A DNA stretch of 64,000 nt. Source: Ohtaekwangia sp. (GTDB lineage: Bacteria; Bacteroidota; Bacteroidia; Cytophagales; Cyclobacteriaceae). Shown here piece by piece: positions 42,247-51,684 of the stretch; the stretch's first letter is position 1; each line of letters starts with the position of its first letter. The notes under the pieces were generated by a model that saw only the letters and a program-made list of their open reading frames with translations, was not told where the DNA came from and searched no databases. A program made the translations under genes and the position numbers. The stretch lies in assembly GCA_021155195.1 (NCBI GenBank), contig JAJNPV010000030.1, positions 186,001-250,000 of the forward strand, in the 5' to 3' direction.

Positions 42247-43497
42247 ATGAGACAAACAATTTCAGTCAAGTTTTTCGCAAGAAGAGACCGTGCAAAAGAA
42301 GACGGTTTGGTACCAATTTTCATGAGAATCGGTATAGGTCTCAAGCGCATAAACATCATCACAAAAATCTATGTGAAACCTGCCGACTGGTCTGTTCAAA
42401 ACTGCAAACTCAAAACCAACAATGATGAATCGCGAAGGATAAACAAGATGCTTGAAGGCTTCAAGTTGAAAGCTTTTGACCATCAACGAGAGTTGATGAC
42501 TGAAGGAAAGGAAATCACCTTGGATAACCTTAAAGCAAAATGGTACGGAACATCCACCGAACGTCCACGAATGTTGATGGAAGTTTTTAAACAGCACAAT
42601 GAGCAAATGAAAGCTCTTGTCAATCGTGAGTTCTCACCGCTAACATTGGAACGTTATGAAACCTCATACCGGCATACGATGGAATACATGAAATGGAAAT
42701 TTCAGGTTGAGGACATTGATGTTAAGAAACTTAACTATGAGTTTATTGCCGACTATGAATTTTGGCTGAAGTCTCAGCGTAAATGCGACCATAATACTTC
42801 GGTCAAGTACCTATCTAATTTCAAGAAGATTGTCCACATCTGCATTAAAAACGGTTGGCTTGACCGCGATCCGTTTGTAGGATTCAAAATGACAAAGCGG
42901 GAGGTAGAACGTCCGTTTCTGGTAGATGAAGAACTCAAACGAATTATTGCAAAACAATTCGTAGCCTCACGAATAAACCAGGTGCGCGATATTTTCATCT
43001 TCTGTTGCTATACCGGATTAGCCTATGCTGATGTTGAAAAACTAACCCGCGAAGAAATCACCACTGGTATTGATGGCGAGAAATGGATTTGGACAAGCAG
43101 ACAGAAGACTGACACTGCGACCAGAATTCCGCTACTATCTCAAGCTCTTGAAATTCTTGACCGCTACAAAGATGACCCTCAATGCGCCATCAAAGGAAGA
43201 TTGTTGCCTGTTCTTAGCAATCAAAAGATGAACACCTATCTGAAGGAGATTGCAGATGCTTGCGACATCACCAAAAAAATGACCTTTCACACGGCCAGAC
43301 ACACCTTCGCTACTACTGTTACACTTTCGAATGGTGTACCGATTGAAACAGTGGGTAAGATGCTAGGACACAGAAACCTAAAGACTACCCAACACTATGC
43401 AAGAATCCTTGATTTGAAAGTGAGCGAGGACATGAAGAACCTCCGGAACAGGCTCAATACAAAATCAGTAGCTCCTGCAATAGCTCAAAAATCCTAA
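42247..43497 (+). CDS. Tyrosine recombinase (Bacteroidetes-type integrase)
   Basis: A 416-residue integrase. The N-terminus (SVKFFARRDRAKEDGLVPIFMRI) is an Arm-DNA-binding domain, the middle (about 100-210) a SAM-like core-binding domain, and the C-terminal half the catalytic domain. The box that usually holds the first catalytic Arg reads CCYTGLAYADV, with Ala in place of Arg; IntDOT and other Bacteroidota recombinases show similar replacement. The later residues are present: HTARHTF, LGHRNLKTTQHYARI with the His and the Tyr nucleophile. It is closest to the hflX junction and is the probable agent of insertion. Confidence 0.9.
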   Translation: MRQTISVKFFARRDRAKEDGLVPIFMRIGIGLKRINIITKIYVKPADWSVQNCKLKTNNDESRRINKMLEGFKLKAFDHQRELMTEGKEITLDNLKAKWYGTSTERPRMLMEVFKQHNEQMKALVNREFSPLTLERYETSYRHTMEYMKWKFQVEDIDVKKLNYEFIADYEFWLKSQRKCDHNTSVKYLSNFKKIVHICIKNGWLDRDPFVGFKMTKREVERPFLVDEELKRIIAKQFVASRINQVRDIFIFCCYTGLAYADVEKLTREEITTGIDGEKWIWTSRQKTDTATRIPLLSQALEILDRYKDDPQCAIKGRLLPVLSNQKMNTYLKEIADACDITKKMTFHTARHTFATTVTLSNGVPIETVGKMLGHRNLKTTQHYARILDLKVSEDMKNLRNRLNTKSVAPAIAQKS

Positions 43498-43521
43498 CCT
43501 CAACTTTAATCCATTACTCCA

Positions 43522-44097
43522 ATGAATAAGATAGTCACATACCTTGAAAGCAAAGAAGTTGTTTTTCACGGAGCACTTATGCTAATCATTCTTTACGTAC
43601 CTCACGCTGGTCACCTTTTTAAACATCTCGAACACTTAGATATGACCATTTTTGGTTTCTCAATTTTGAACTGGGTTTATGGAATTGCATTAGCCAGTAT
43701 TATTGAATTCATAATTTTAGTTTTCATTATCAACGGTTATAGAACAACTGGAAAGTTCTATGCAGTTGTTAGCTTTTTTATTAATGCCTTCTACTATGAC
43801 CATTGGTTCCTTGCTCTACAAGAGCCATCACTGCTGAATATCAAATTAGCAACGATCAGTTTCCTAATATGCTTCTGCCACTCCCTCGCGGTGTGGCAGT
43901 TGAGCGAACTGTTCTACAAAAGATTGAAGGCAGACAAAGAGAAGGTTGTTGAATACTGGTGTCCGGAGTGTGAAGCAGGACCATTTCCAAATAAAAGGTC
44001 GATGGAAGGTCATATTTCTAAAGCGCATAAATACTACAAACGGATTTTGGAAAACGGTAAGAATTCCAAAACCCATTTGAATGGCATCAGTTTATAA
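43522..44097 (+). CDS. Membrane protein with C2H2-like zinc-finger tail
   Basis: A 191-residue protein, not recognised as a family. Four hydrophobic helices occupy about residues 10-130. The cytoplasmic tail has CPECEAGPFPNKRSMEGHISKAHKYY: two Cys and two His spaced as in a C2H2 zinc finger. Such fingers are uncommon in bacteria. It starts 24 bp after the integrase stop and is followed by a strong terminator, so it shares a transcript with the integrase. A role in superinfection exclusion or membrane sensing is possible but only a guess. Confidence 0.5.
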   Translation: MNKIVTYLESKEVVFHGALMLIILYVPHAGHLFKHLEHLDMTIFGFSILNWVYGIALASIIEFIILVFIINGYRTTGKFYAVVSFFINAFYYDHWFLALQEPSLLNIKLATISFLICFCHSLAVWQLSELFYKRLKADKEKVVEYWCPECEAGPFPNKRSMEGHISKAHKYYKRILENGKNSKTHLNGISL

Positions 44098-44110
44098 GAT
44101 TCAATTTTCC

Positions 44111-44142
44111 AAACGCTGAGATTTATCATCTCAGCGTTTTTT
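44111..44142. terminator. Bidirectional intrinsic terminator
   Basis: Arms 44111-44122 and 44128-44139 are perfect complements (AAACGCTGAGAT) with a 5-nt loop and a run of six T on the + strand (44137-44142). It ends the integrase operon; the stop of the convergent holin-like gene (44131-44133) lies inside the hairpin. Confidence 0.9.
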
Positions 44143-44613
44143 CTTCCCCACATTGTAAAGTACTGGCCCCAGGTTCTCACTAATCTTCTCAAGAGACCTT
44201 CCTGCTACATAACCTCCAACACCCAAGTCCATCAAAGTCCAGATGTGGTCATCAAGAGTAGTTACAGGAAGGTTGAAGTATGGCACAAGCACGTAGTTAT
44301 TGAAAACTATAAACATGCAGATGCACATGAGTATCGGTCTCCAGTTCCGTTGCAACCAGCTTTCACCTTTTGTCTCTGATTCAATGATTTTTGATTTCGT
44401 TTCCAGGAGCTTGCTTTCATAATCAATACAAGCTCCTTCCATGTTCATAAGAAGTTCCTTGTACTTCAATTGAAGCTCAAGCTTCTCATCTGACTTGTCG
44501 ATTTTGTCGATCGCATTTCCTATGGAATCGACTGTCTCCTTTACACCAGCTCCGAGAATTTTAGACAAAAATCCTCCAATAGCTGGTTTTTTACCAACTT
44601 CACTTGCCTCCAT
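44131..44613 (-). CDS. Holin-like protein (3TMs_Holin type)
   Basis: A 160-residue protein. An N-terminal amphipathic part (GGFLSKILGAGVKETVDSIGNAIDKID) and a Lys/Glu coiled region lead to WLQRNWRPILMCICMFIVFNNY and a second hydrophobic stretch, then GGYVAGRSLEKI. This order matches the 3TMs phage holin family (PF11351-like), which permeabilises the inner membrane at lysis. No endolysin gene is nearby, so it might serve another purpose in the element. It is the last gene of the large minus-strand operon, 31 bp after the ATPase gene, and its stop codon is inside the terminator hairpin. Confidence 0.65.
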   Translation of the reverse strand: MEASEVGKKPAIGGFLSKILGAGVKETVDSIGNAIDKIDKSDEKLELQLKYKELLMNMEGACIDYESKLLETKSKIIESETKGESWLQRNWRPILMCICMFIVFNNYVLVPYFNLPVTTLDDHIWTLMDLGVGGYVAGRSLEKISENLGPVLYNVGKKKR

Positions 44614-44644
44614 GTTTGTATGTTTAATTGTTAGATAATTCTGT

Positions 44645-46255
44645 TTAGTAATGATGACTATCCTTAGTGGTCATGTCACCATTGAGCGGATAAGGTTTTA
44701 ATTTTTGCTTGGCCATTGGCTCTTGCCATTGGATGCCGAATTGTCGGAAGAAATCCAAGGTGCTCTTAGGTGCGTATCTGTTCTTGGTTATGTTTACTAC
44801 ACCTTTGTGTACCTCACCTGCAATCTCTGCGATATGCTCCCAATCTTTTCCACCTTTGAAATCTCCTGCTTTGGTATGCTGAAGGATAAAGATGAACGCT
44901 TTATCAGGATGCTCCTTTCGAAGCTCTTTGTATTCATTGATTTTCAATCCAAGGTCATTCACTGAATCGAGAATGATAAACTGATAATCCGAAAGGTCGG
45001 GGTCTTGCAAGTTTTCAGCAAAGTGCAACCTTGATGGCAGAGGATTCAAAAATTCGTTCACCTTCTTAGTCATGGTTGGCGAAGCAAATTCTTCCGATGA
45101 CACGTAAAGCACATCACCGAAATTCTCAGCAAGGTATTGTGCAAGCTTTAGCAGGAAGATAGTTTTTCCATTATGAGGCTCTCCATGAAACATCATAGTG
45201 AAGTTCCTTGCCGGATTTCCAAACAGGGAATGCCAGAATGAAAAGAAATTAAGTAAATCAAGTTTACGGGTTGCCATTTCTTCCGCAGTCAATACTCCGC
45301 TCAGTCCTCTGTTATGCGAACAAGCTCCACGACTTGCATCGGAGTATGTCTTACGCTTGCATGGTCTTAACTTCTTTCCACCTGTGTCATAGATTCTACC
45401 CACCTCATTTTTGCATCCACAAGCTTTTACAATTCCTTCCAATCCATTCAGTTCAGCTTTTGAAATGGATACTTTACTGCTCGACCTTTGTCTTAGGCTT
45501 TTGTAGATGGCATTTACTTTATCGGCATAGGGATCATCTTTGGTAAGCTTCTTCTTGTCAACCAGATTCTCCAGGTACTTGATGAAATCGTTAATCTTCT
45601 TTTGGTCATCTTTTCCTTGTAAGCTGATGTAGCGTTTAATAGCGGTAATCGACTGGTAGACTTTCTCACCTCCAGCAATTGCTACAAGATGATTAAGGTC
45701 TTTATCGTTGATAGCAAAAGATTCATCGCCCTTCATCTTGTTATAAGCCAGAACAAGTTTGTTCTGAATCATTTCAATTTCTTCCGACAGTGGCGAGGTT
45801 TTGCGGATGAGCTTTTGAACGATGGAACGCTGTAAGGCTTTGATGAAAGCAAGTATGGCATTGGGTGACTTGACCTTGTTGTGTAACCCGACATACCTTT
45901 TAATAAACTTCACCTCCTCACGGATATGCTCAACGTGTTTTACATTCTTTGGCTCTTTTTTTTCTTTAACCGTTCTCGGCTTCGTTTTTTGTTCAGCCTT
46001 TTTGACTGGAGGTTTTTTCGTCTTCGATGGCTCAGGGGTTATGCTTTTCGGACTGACTGTATTTGCATACTCATTCAACTTTTGAAAATACAGGTCTATC
46101 ACTTTCTTAATGCCTTCGCTGCTTTGATAGTTCGCCCAATTTGTTCCATTGGATGTACTCTTCACAACCAGGTCATGTCCTTTCTTTAGCGTTTCCGGCA
46201 AAGTCTCTACACCGATCCGCTCCACTTCAATAAAATAATTACTAGCCGTTATCAT
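44645..46255 (-). CDS. P-loop ATPase of the element, RecA/DnaB-like
   Basis: A 536-residue protein. The first 330 residues are helical, Lys-rich and not assigned to a family. The C-terminal third has a Walker A motif, FHGEPHNGKTIFLLKLAQYL (about residue 363), a strand with FIILDSVNDLG as Walker B, and FIFILQHTKAGDFKGG as a sensor strand, which resembles RecA-like or DnaB-like ATPases of phages. Its ATG overlaps the stop of the methylase-helicase gene (TAATG), so the two are translationally coupled. It probably works with that protein on DNA; replication or packaging are both possible. Confidence 0.65.
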   Translation of the reverse strand: MITASNYFIEVERIGVETLPETLKKGHDLVVKSTSNGTNWANYQSSEGIKKVIDLYFQKLNEYANTVSPKSITPEPSKTKKPPVKKAEQKTKPRTVKEKKEPKNVKHVEHIREEVKFIKRYVGLHNKVKSPNAILAFIKALQRSIVQKLIRKTSPLSEEIEMIQNKLVLAYNKMKGDESFAINDKDLNHLVAIAGGEKVYQSITAIKRYISLQGKDDQKKINDFIKYLENLVDKKKLTKDDPYADKVNAIYKSLRQRSSSKVSISKAELNGLEGIVKACGCKNEVGRIYDTGGKKLRPCKRKTYSDASRGACSHNRGLSGVLTAEEMATRKLDLLNFFSFWHSLFGNPARNFTMMFHGEPHNGKTIFLLKLAQYLAENFGDVLYVSSEEFASPTMTKKVNEFLNPLPSRLHFAENLQDPDLSDYQFIILDSVNDLGLKINEYKELRKEHPDKAFIFILQHTKAGDFKGGKDWEHIAEIAGEVHKGVVNITKNRYAPKSTLDFFRQFGIQWQEPMAKQKLKPYPLNGDMTTKDSHHY

Positions 46256-49200
46256 TACGCTGCAAAGTTTAATAGTTCTAATTCGAGTTCCAGAGCAAGA
46301 GCTTCAAGCTCTAACTGCTCCATTTCAGATTGTGATTGTTTAGGGAGCATGACGATGGTAGGCTTTGTCCTTGGTTCCTTTTTCGGAATCTCTCCTTTGA
46401 TTACTTCATACTGTGGGGAACTAAGCGAAACGCTATCGTTGAACTTCTCCTGAAGTACATTGACAAATTCATCGATTCTGCCTTCACCCAATGAAGCCGT
46501 CATCCGGTCAGAAATTTTTTCAAAATTGTTTCCATCAACAATCTTCAAGAGGTCAGGATCAAGGTATGTATCACCACCCTTCGACCTTGAAGAGGAAACT
46601 ACAATCTTGAATTTCCCTGGCTGCCGGAAGATGGATACTCCATTCTTTGTTGTGATACTTGATCCAATCGTTAAAGACCGGATAATCTTCATTGCTCTGG
46701 AAATAGGTACGACTGTTTTTTGTTGCACATCATTTCCTGGCTCCCAATATTCCGGCATGAGGATTCCTTTCTTGATTCCTCCATCAATCGTAGTATAACT
46801 CACAAGTTTCCCTTTGTAAGTACTGAATGCTTGAAGCACATTTCCGGTAATGATGTGCCGTATCTTTCTATCAACCGTACTCTCTTTAATGGAGCCTTCC
46901 CACTTTGCCAAAAGCGATTCCTTTTCAAGGTGCGGTAATCCAACACTTGCACCAATGATTGCTCTTACGTCCTGTGCGTAGCTCGCAGGAATGGCGATGT
47001 ACTTATTACTACTTGCCAATGCAAAGCGAAGGCGCATAGAGCTTGGCGCATAAGGATTCTTCTTTTTCTTGTCAATGATGAACCCCAGGAAGACAGCAGG
47101 TACAAGTTCCTGACCTCCCTCATAACTGCTTACAGGATAGTTCAGATTTCTTCCTACATAGAAGGAGGTGAAAATGGATTCCAGGTATTGTCTTCTATTG
47201 TTGAATGACCGCTTTATCTTTTCCTCCGAATCACTCATCGCTTTATGAAGCTCAGTGGTTCTGGCTTTAATCGCCTCTTGCGCTTCGGCAGCATTACCCT
47301 TCTCAACAAGCTTTTGAATCTTCTTTTCTTGAGGAACCTTTTGCATAAGGTCTTCATAGTATGCCACATTATCTGCGATTTCCTTTTGAAGCTGCTCCTC
47401 CATGTAGCCTTCATACTCCAGCTTCACTTCCTTTTGCAATTCCCTTCCGTCCTTTCCCTGGAGTGATTCTGCAAGTAGGTTGCTTAACTCTTGCATAGAG
47501 AATGGTTTCTTGAGAACGTTAGCCATCACTGTCTCCAAAATGCTATCATCCCCAAACTCACTGGTTCCACCCTTACCAACAATCACGGTTCTGGAAGATT
47601 GTGTTTCTGCCTGAAGATCCATCGCTTCCACTTCAAGGTCATACTCACCTATTTGTTTGAGATACTCTACATACTCACTGTAACGGTTAGCGATTTCATT
47701 ATAGAAGTCTTGCTGCATAAGTGTAGAAAGCACTGCCACTCTTCCAGACACTCTGTGCGCAGCATCTTCCAATTCTGCTCCATCTACTTCGCGTGTTGAC
47801 AGACCCAATGGATCATCAAGGAGAATATTTACCTCTACATTCTCCTTTAGGTATTCAGCTACTATCCTGTCCCCGTATTTATTCAGAAAGTCCGGAACAT
47901 CGAGAATTTTCGTAGATGACTTTTGATTGGAGGTCGTGTTTGCATCCAGGGACTTCAACTTCTTCTGAAGCATCATCATCAATCGCTTCTCAGCGGGAAT
48001 AGCAGAGTTAACGTAATCATAGATAGGTTTAAAAATTTGTCCGGTGCGGTTTATCCGTCCTCGTTTCTGAACCTCCGTGTTTATGTCAAGCTCTGCTTGC
48101 AATACAATCATAACGCGTTGCTTCACTTTATCCTTCGAAACTTTTGGAGTTACAATAGCATGAGCGGAAGCTCCAGTGCTTCCTGACTGATTGATTAGTA
48201 GAACATCTACCTCGTTATTATTGAACTGACGAAAAGCATCATTCGTATTAATCCGTTTTCGAGTAAGTACAAGTGCCTTGTTGGTCTTCGGATTGATTTG
48301 AAGTTCGTATTTACGACCTGTAACCTCTGCCACTTTGTATCCAGCTTCTGTAATTTTTCGAACAATCACATCGATGGGAGAAATTGTTATTCCCGTAGAA
48401 GCCTCTTTGATTCTTTCGGTAATGCGAAAATATTCTGCCTGGGCTTCTAAAGGAAAGTCAGAGATTTCAAACTTTTTGAAAACCTTCTGACCATCGGTGT
48501 CGGTTTCTGTATATCGCAAAATTCCTTCAAGCCCCTTTTGAAGTACAACCGAAAAATCCGCATTGATGGTATCGCCATCGGTAATTGCCAGTCCGGCTTC
48601 GGACTCCATTTGTTCAATGAAGCTTCCCATCGTGCTTGCAAAAGCGATAACAGGTTTTTTGCCTTCCTTCAATCGCGCAATGGCTCGTTCTGCAACAGCT
48701 TCTGCCTTAATGCTGAAAAGCATTTGATTAATCACGTTGAACACTTTGGAGAAGTATGGCAGGTTATCTACTCCGGCTTGTGAGGTTCCTTCGCGAATCT
48801 CCACTTGCTTTCCCTCAGCTACAGCAATGTCATCCAGCTCTTCCACAACCTCATCCACATAGGTTGTCTGAAACTTGATGATGTCTCGAATGATCGAAGT
48901 GATATTGTCTGCAATGGCTTTATGCTCTTGCTCCTTATCTTCAAGGGTAATGTAGTTTACTTCTACGCCTTCAAACGAGCGTTCTCTTCGTATCATTTGA
49001 CCTTCTGCTACAAGCTGACTCGCCAGGATTTCTTGCAAGGCTACTCCACCTTTTGTAATTGCTTCGATCAGCGCATCCCTTGTCATGCTTGCATCGCGGA
49101 TAGAAGTCTTCATCGCATAGATGGGCATGTTATCAGGACGCTTGGCGAATGTTGCCGACAAGAAAACTACACCTCTCGATTTAGATAATGCAGACTGCAT

Positions 49201-50922
49201 GAAGTTTCCGGTATTACCAGAGCCGGATGAATTGTGAGCCTCATCCATGATGACAATGTTGTCTTCTGCAATAGCATTTAAGAATGCAGGTTTTGTTGGC
49301 TTCTTATCTGGCGAATTGAACTGTGAGTAAGTGGCTACTACAAAATGAAAGTTTCGCGGTATGCGCTGCCCCTCAAATATTCTGTTCTGGTCTGCTGCCG
49401 GAAGTGCCTGGTAAATGATGTTTCCATCTTCATCCTTAATGTCCGTTTTACTTTCACGACCATTGACAATGAAAGGAACAAGGTGCGAAGAACCTATCGC
49501 TGACAAATCACGATAGATGTCAGAGAATAGATTTGCCTTTTCAGTTATGAAGACGGGTTGCAATCCTTGTTCAACTGCATAACGTATAATGGATGCTGCA
49601 ATTCGACCTTTACCAATTCCGGTTTGGTCTCCGATAATCATACCAACACCTCTTTCTTCGATGTTGTAAATCGACATCGCAACTGCATCAATCTGTTCGG
49701 CTGATAAAGCTTTACACAGTTCTACATTGCCTCGGTAGTTGAGTTTGATTCGTACATACTCATCTATATCACCACCTACTGCTTCCTTGATTCTCTGCAA
49801 GGCACTGTGGGTTTCGAAGCCCATTGAATCCGGTACTACCGTGTTGAGAACAAAGCAACTGCTTGATGCCGGAGTATATGGCATACCGAGTTCATCGAAG
49901 CTCATTAATTCAAGCTCCAGGGCAAGAGCCTGAGCTTCTAATTCAATTTTTGTCATTGTAAATTCTTGTCTTGGTTTTGTTACGCTCATCACCCGCTCAT
50001 ACAACTCTTCAAAGGAATCAACTACTGAATCGCGTTCTGCATTTCTTAAAGGAGCTGCACCAGAGGGTTGAGATTTTCTGCCATCAATCAGCATTAGCCT
50101 GGTATCGAACGAAGTTCCTTGGCGGGAATAGAGTTTGGAACCATCAATGGGAATGACATCAACTACATTGTATCTGCTGAAGAGATAGTTAAAGAAGAAG
50201 CGGTTTTTCCCTTTTTGAATTCTTCCCTTCTTATCATAGCGTGTATGTCCCCCGATGATGATCGCTGCCTTACCACTATCCTTCATGCAGTCTAGGGCAC
50301 GTAACGCCATCAAATGATCGAGTACTTCAATTGTAAAGGTCTCATACTTAATTTCTTTGTCTAATAGTCCGAAGGGAGGATTCGTTATGACTGCATCAAA
50401 CTTCTTTTCAAAACCTTTGAAAGGATTTGTGGCATCTTGATTTAATACTTGTCTGTAACCTTGGTCAGCTAAGTTCGATCTTCTTAGCTGATCAATTTCA
50501 TTGACAATAACTCTGGAGGGATTGGCGGCAATAGTAAGCAGACCATTTCCAGCGGAAGGTTCAAAAACAGAAATGTTCTGTTCTGCATTAGTGAAAATTC
50601 CGGCAAGGAATGATATTGGTGCCGGTGTGCTGTATTGTTGAAGTAAAATGCTCTGGCTTGTGCGGTGAGAAATATTTACCTGACTTTTGTAAAGCTCAAC
50701 AATACTCCAATATTTCTCTTCAACAGATAATGAAGAAAGCGAGATACTTCTTGCTTTGAGAACGATAGCAAGTTCAGTGTATTCCTTTACTTCAGATTTA
50801 TCAGTGATTCCGTAGAATGAGGCAATGCGCTCAATAGATTTTCTATTGTGCTTATTCTTTGCATCCAGTTCTTTACGAACGTGTTGAAGAAATTGTGCCT
50901 TTATGATTGTTTTGTCCCTCAC
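46255..50922 (-). CDS. DNA methylase-helicase of the Strawberry-notch / DarB type
   Basis: A 1555-residue protein with a GTG start. An N-terminal DNA methyltransferase part has VFEPSAGNGLLTIAA (AdoMet loop) and VITNPPFGLL (NPPF catalytic motif, about residue 187). A superfamily-2 ATPase follows: GDQTGIGKGRIAASIIRYA (Walker A, near 430), VIMDEAHNSSGSGN (DEAH, near 560), a second RecA-like domain with LINQSGSTGASAHAIV, and motif VI QKRGRINRTGQ. This fusion is known from the Strawberry-notch family and from DarB of phage P1, which protects phage DNA against type I restriction. The last 500 residues are not assigned. It starts the operon with the ATPase and holin-like genes. Confidence 0.8.
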   Translation of the reverse strand: MRDKTIIKAQFLQHVRKELDAKNKHNRKSIERIASFYGITDKSEVKEYTELAIVLKARSISLSSLSVEEKYWSIVELYKSQVNISHRTSQSILLQQYSTPAPISFLAGIFTNAEQNISVFEPSAGNGLLTIAANPSRVIVNEIDQLRRSNLADQGYRQVLNQDATNPFKGFEKKFDAVITNPPFGLLDKEIKYETFTIEVLDHLMALRALDCMKDSGKAAIIIGGHTRYDKKGRIQKGKNRFFFNYLFSRYNVVDVIPIDGSKLYSRQGTSFDTRLMLIDGRKSQPSGAAPLRNAERDSVVDSFEELYERVMSVTKPRQEFTMTKIELEAQALALELELMSFDELGMPYTPASSSCFVLNTVVPDSMGFETHSALQRIKEAVGGDIDEYVRIKLNYRGNVELCKALSAEQIDAVAMSIYNIEERGVGMIIGDQTGIGKGRIAASIIRYAVEQGLQPVFITEKANLFSDIYRDLSAIGSSHLVPFIVNGRESKTDIKDEDGNIIYQALPAADQNRIFEGQRIPRNFHFVVATYSQFNSPDKKPTKPAFLNAIAEDNIVIMDEAHNSSGSGNTGNFMQSALSKSRGVVFLSATFAKRPDNMPIYAMKTSIRDASMTRDALIEAITKGGVALQEILASQLVAEGQMIRRERSFEGVEVNYITLEDKEQEHKAIADNITSIIRDIIKFQTTYVDEVVEELDDIAVAEGKQVEIREGTSQAGVDNLPYFSKVFNVINQMLFSIKAEAVAERAIARLKEGKKPVIAFASTMGSFIEQMESEAGLAITDGDTINADFSVVLQKGLEGILRYTETDTDGQKVFKKFEISDFPLEAQAEYFRITERIKEASTGITISPIDVIVRKITEAGYKVAEVTGRKYELQINPKTNKALVLTRKRINTNDAFRQFNNNEVDVLLINQSGSTGASAHAIVTPKVSKDKVKQRVMIVLQAELDINTEVQKRGRINRTGQIFKPIYDYVNSAIPAEKRLMMMLQKKLKSLDANTTSNQKSSTKILDVPDFLNKYGDRIVAEYLKENVEVNILLDDPLGLSTREVDGAELEDAAHRVSGRVAVLSTLMQQDFYNEIANRYSEYVEYLKQIGEYDLEVEAMDLQAETQSSRTVIVGKGGTSEFGDDSILETVMANVLKKPFSMQELSNLLAESLQGKDGRELQKEVKLEYEGYMEEQLQKEIADNVAYYEDLMQKVPQEKKIQKLVEKGNAAEAQEAIKARTTELHKAMSDSEEKIKRSFNNRRQYLESIFTSFYVGRNLNYPVSSYEGGQELVPAVFLGFIIDKKKKNPYAPSSMRLRFALASSNKYIAIPASYAQDVRAIIGASVGLPHLEKESLLAKWEGSIKESTVDRKIRHIITGNVLQAFSTYKGKLVSYTTIDGGIKKGILMPEYWEPGNDVQQKTVVPISRAMKIIRSLTIGSSITTKNGVSIFRQPGKFKIVVSSSRSKGGDTYLDPDLLKIVDGNNFEKISDRMTASLGEGRIDEFVNVLQEKFNDSVSLSSPQYEVIKGEIPKKEPRTKPTIVMLPKQSQSEMEQLELEALALELELELLNFAA

Positions 50923-51036
50923 TCCACAAATGTAAAAGGTGGAAAAAGAGAGGGTTAAGGATTGTTAATGATGATAAATGATTATTAGTGATTTTGAAAG
51001 AATCTTAATTATTTATGTGAGTGCCAAATGACAACC

Positions 51037-51684
51037 TTAAACATAGATCCAGAAATGATGCAACGAAATGCGGGATTTATTTTTTCTTTCGTGTTTTGAT
51101 TTTAGGCGTCCCACCGATTTAAAATAAACGACTTCCAAATTCTCACTTGCATCCCAGCTTGCATCACTTATCCACTCATTTATCTTTGAGTGCCAATGAC
51201 TAAAATCCTGTTCTCTGATGTAGGCAATTAGTCCACTCTCTGGCAAAAGATTATTTTCGTGATCAAGCCCGTGGTTTTCATCCTTGAATCTCTGAATTCC
51301 AGCCCCTTTGCCGTATACATATTCATGTTCTAACCTTGGATTTGTTTTGGTGCCCTTTGGAGTAGGCAATATCTTCGCTTCGATAGTGTAAATTAAATTA
51401 CTACCTAAATAGACACCGATATCAATTGTGCTACTTCCCTTTTGTGAGGTTTCCCTTTCGAAGTAATAGTGGGATTTACTTTGATGCGTCAGAAAAAGAC
51501 AAAAAGCAGATGAATGCTGATTTTCATTTTTCTTACGAGTCAAATTGGCCACAAATTCTTCAGAGGAGGGAAATGCAGGTAACTGGCTTTCTAAAAAAGA
51601 ATGCAAATCTTCGATAAGATTGTTAGGTTCCAGTTGTTTGAAGCTTTCAATTCCGCTCATTCTACAAACATTAAAAGCCTCCAT
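51037..51684 (-). CDS. Putative PD-(D/E)XK nuclease paired with a methyltransferase
   Basis: A 215-residue protein, family not recognised. The region IDIGVYLGSNLIYTIEAK fits the PD-(D/E)XK pattern: Asp88, then Glu102-x-Lys104 with hydrophobic strands before and after. A later segment YVYGKGAGIQRFKDE is likely conserved. It overlaps the end of the adenine methyltransferase gene by 14 bp (an ATG at 51660 would instead leave a 10-bp gap), so the two are coupled. The pair looks like a restriction-modification or phage-defence unit in which this protein is the cutting part. This is inferred from the motif and the neighbour. Confidence 0.55.
   Translation of the reverse strand: MEAFNVCRMSGIESFKQLEPNNLIEDLHSFLESQLPAFPSSEEFVANLTRKKNENQHSSAFCLFLTHQSKSHYYFERETSQKGSSTIDIGVYLGSNLIYTIEAKILPTPKGTKTNPRLEHEYVYGKGAGIQRFKDENHGLDHENNLLPESGLIAYIREQDFSHWHSKINEWISDASWDASENLEVVYFKSVGRLKSKHERKNKSRISLHHFWIYV

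Noticed and set aside
48805..49188. A 127-codon frame on the + strand within the methylase-helicase gene
   Set aside because: It is antisense to the well-supported helicase domain, has no motif and is a by-product of codon usage.
50927..50934. TACATTTG box on the minus strand before the methylase-helicase gene
   Set aside because: The box matches the -7 pattern but ends 4 bp before the start codon, with no -33 partner; I cannot support it as a promoter.
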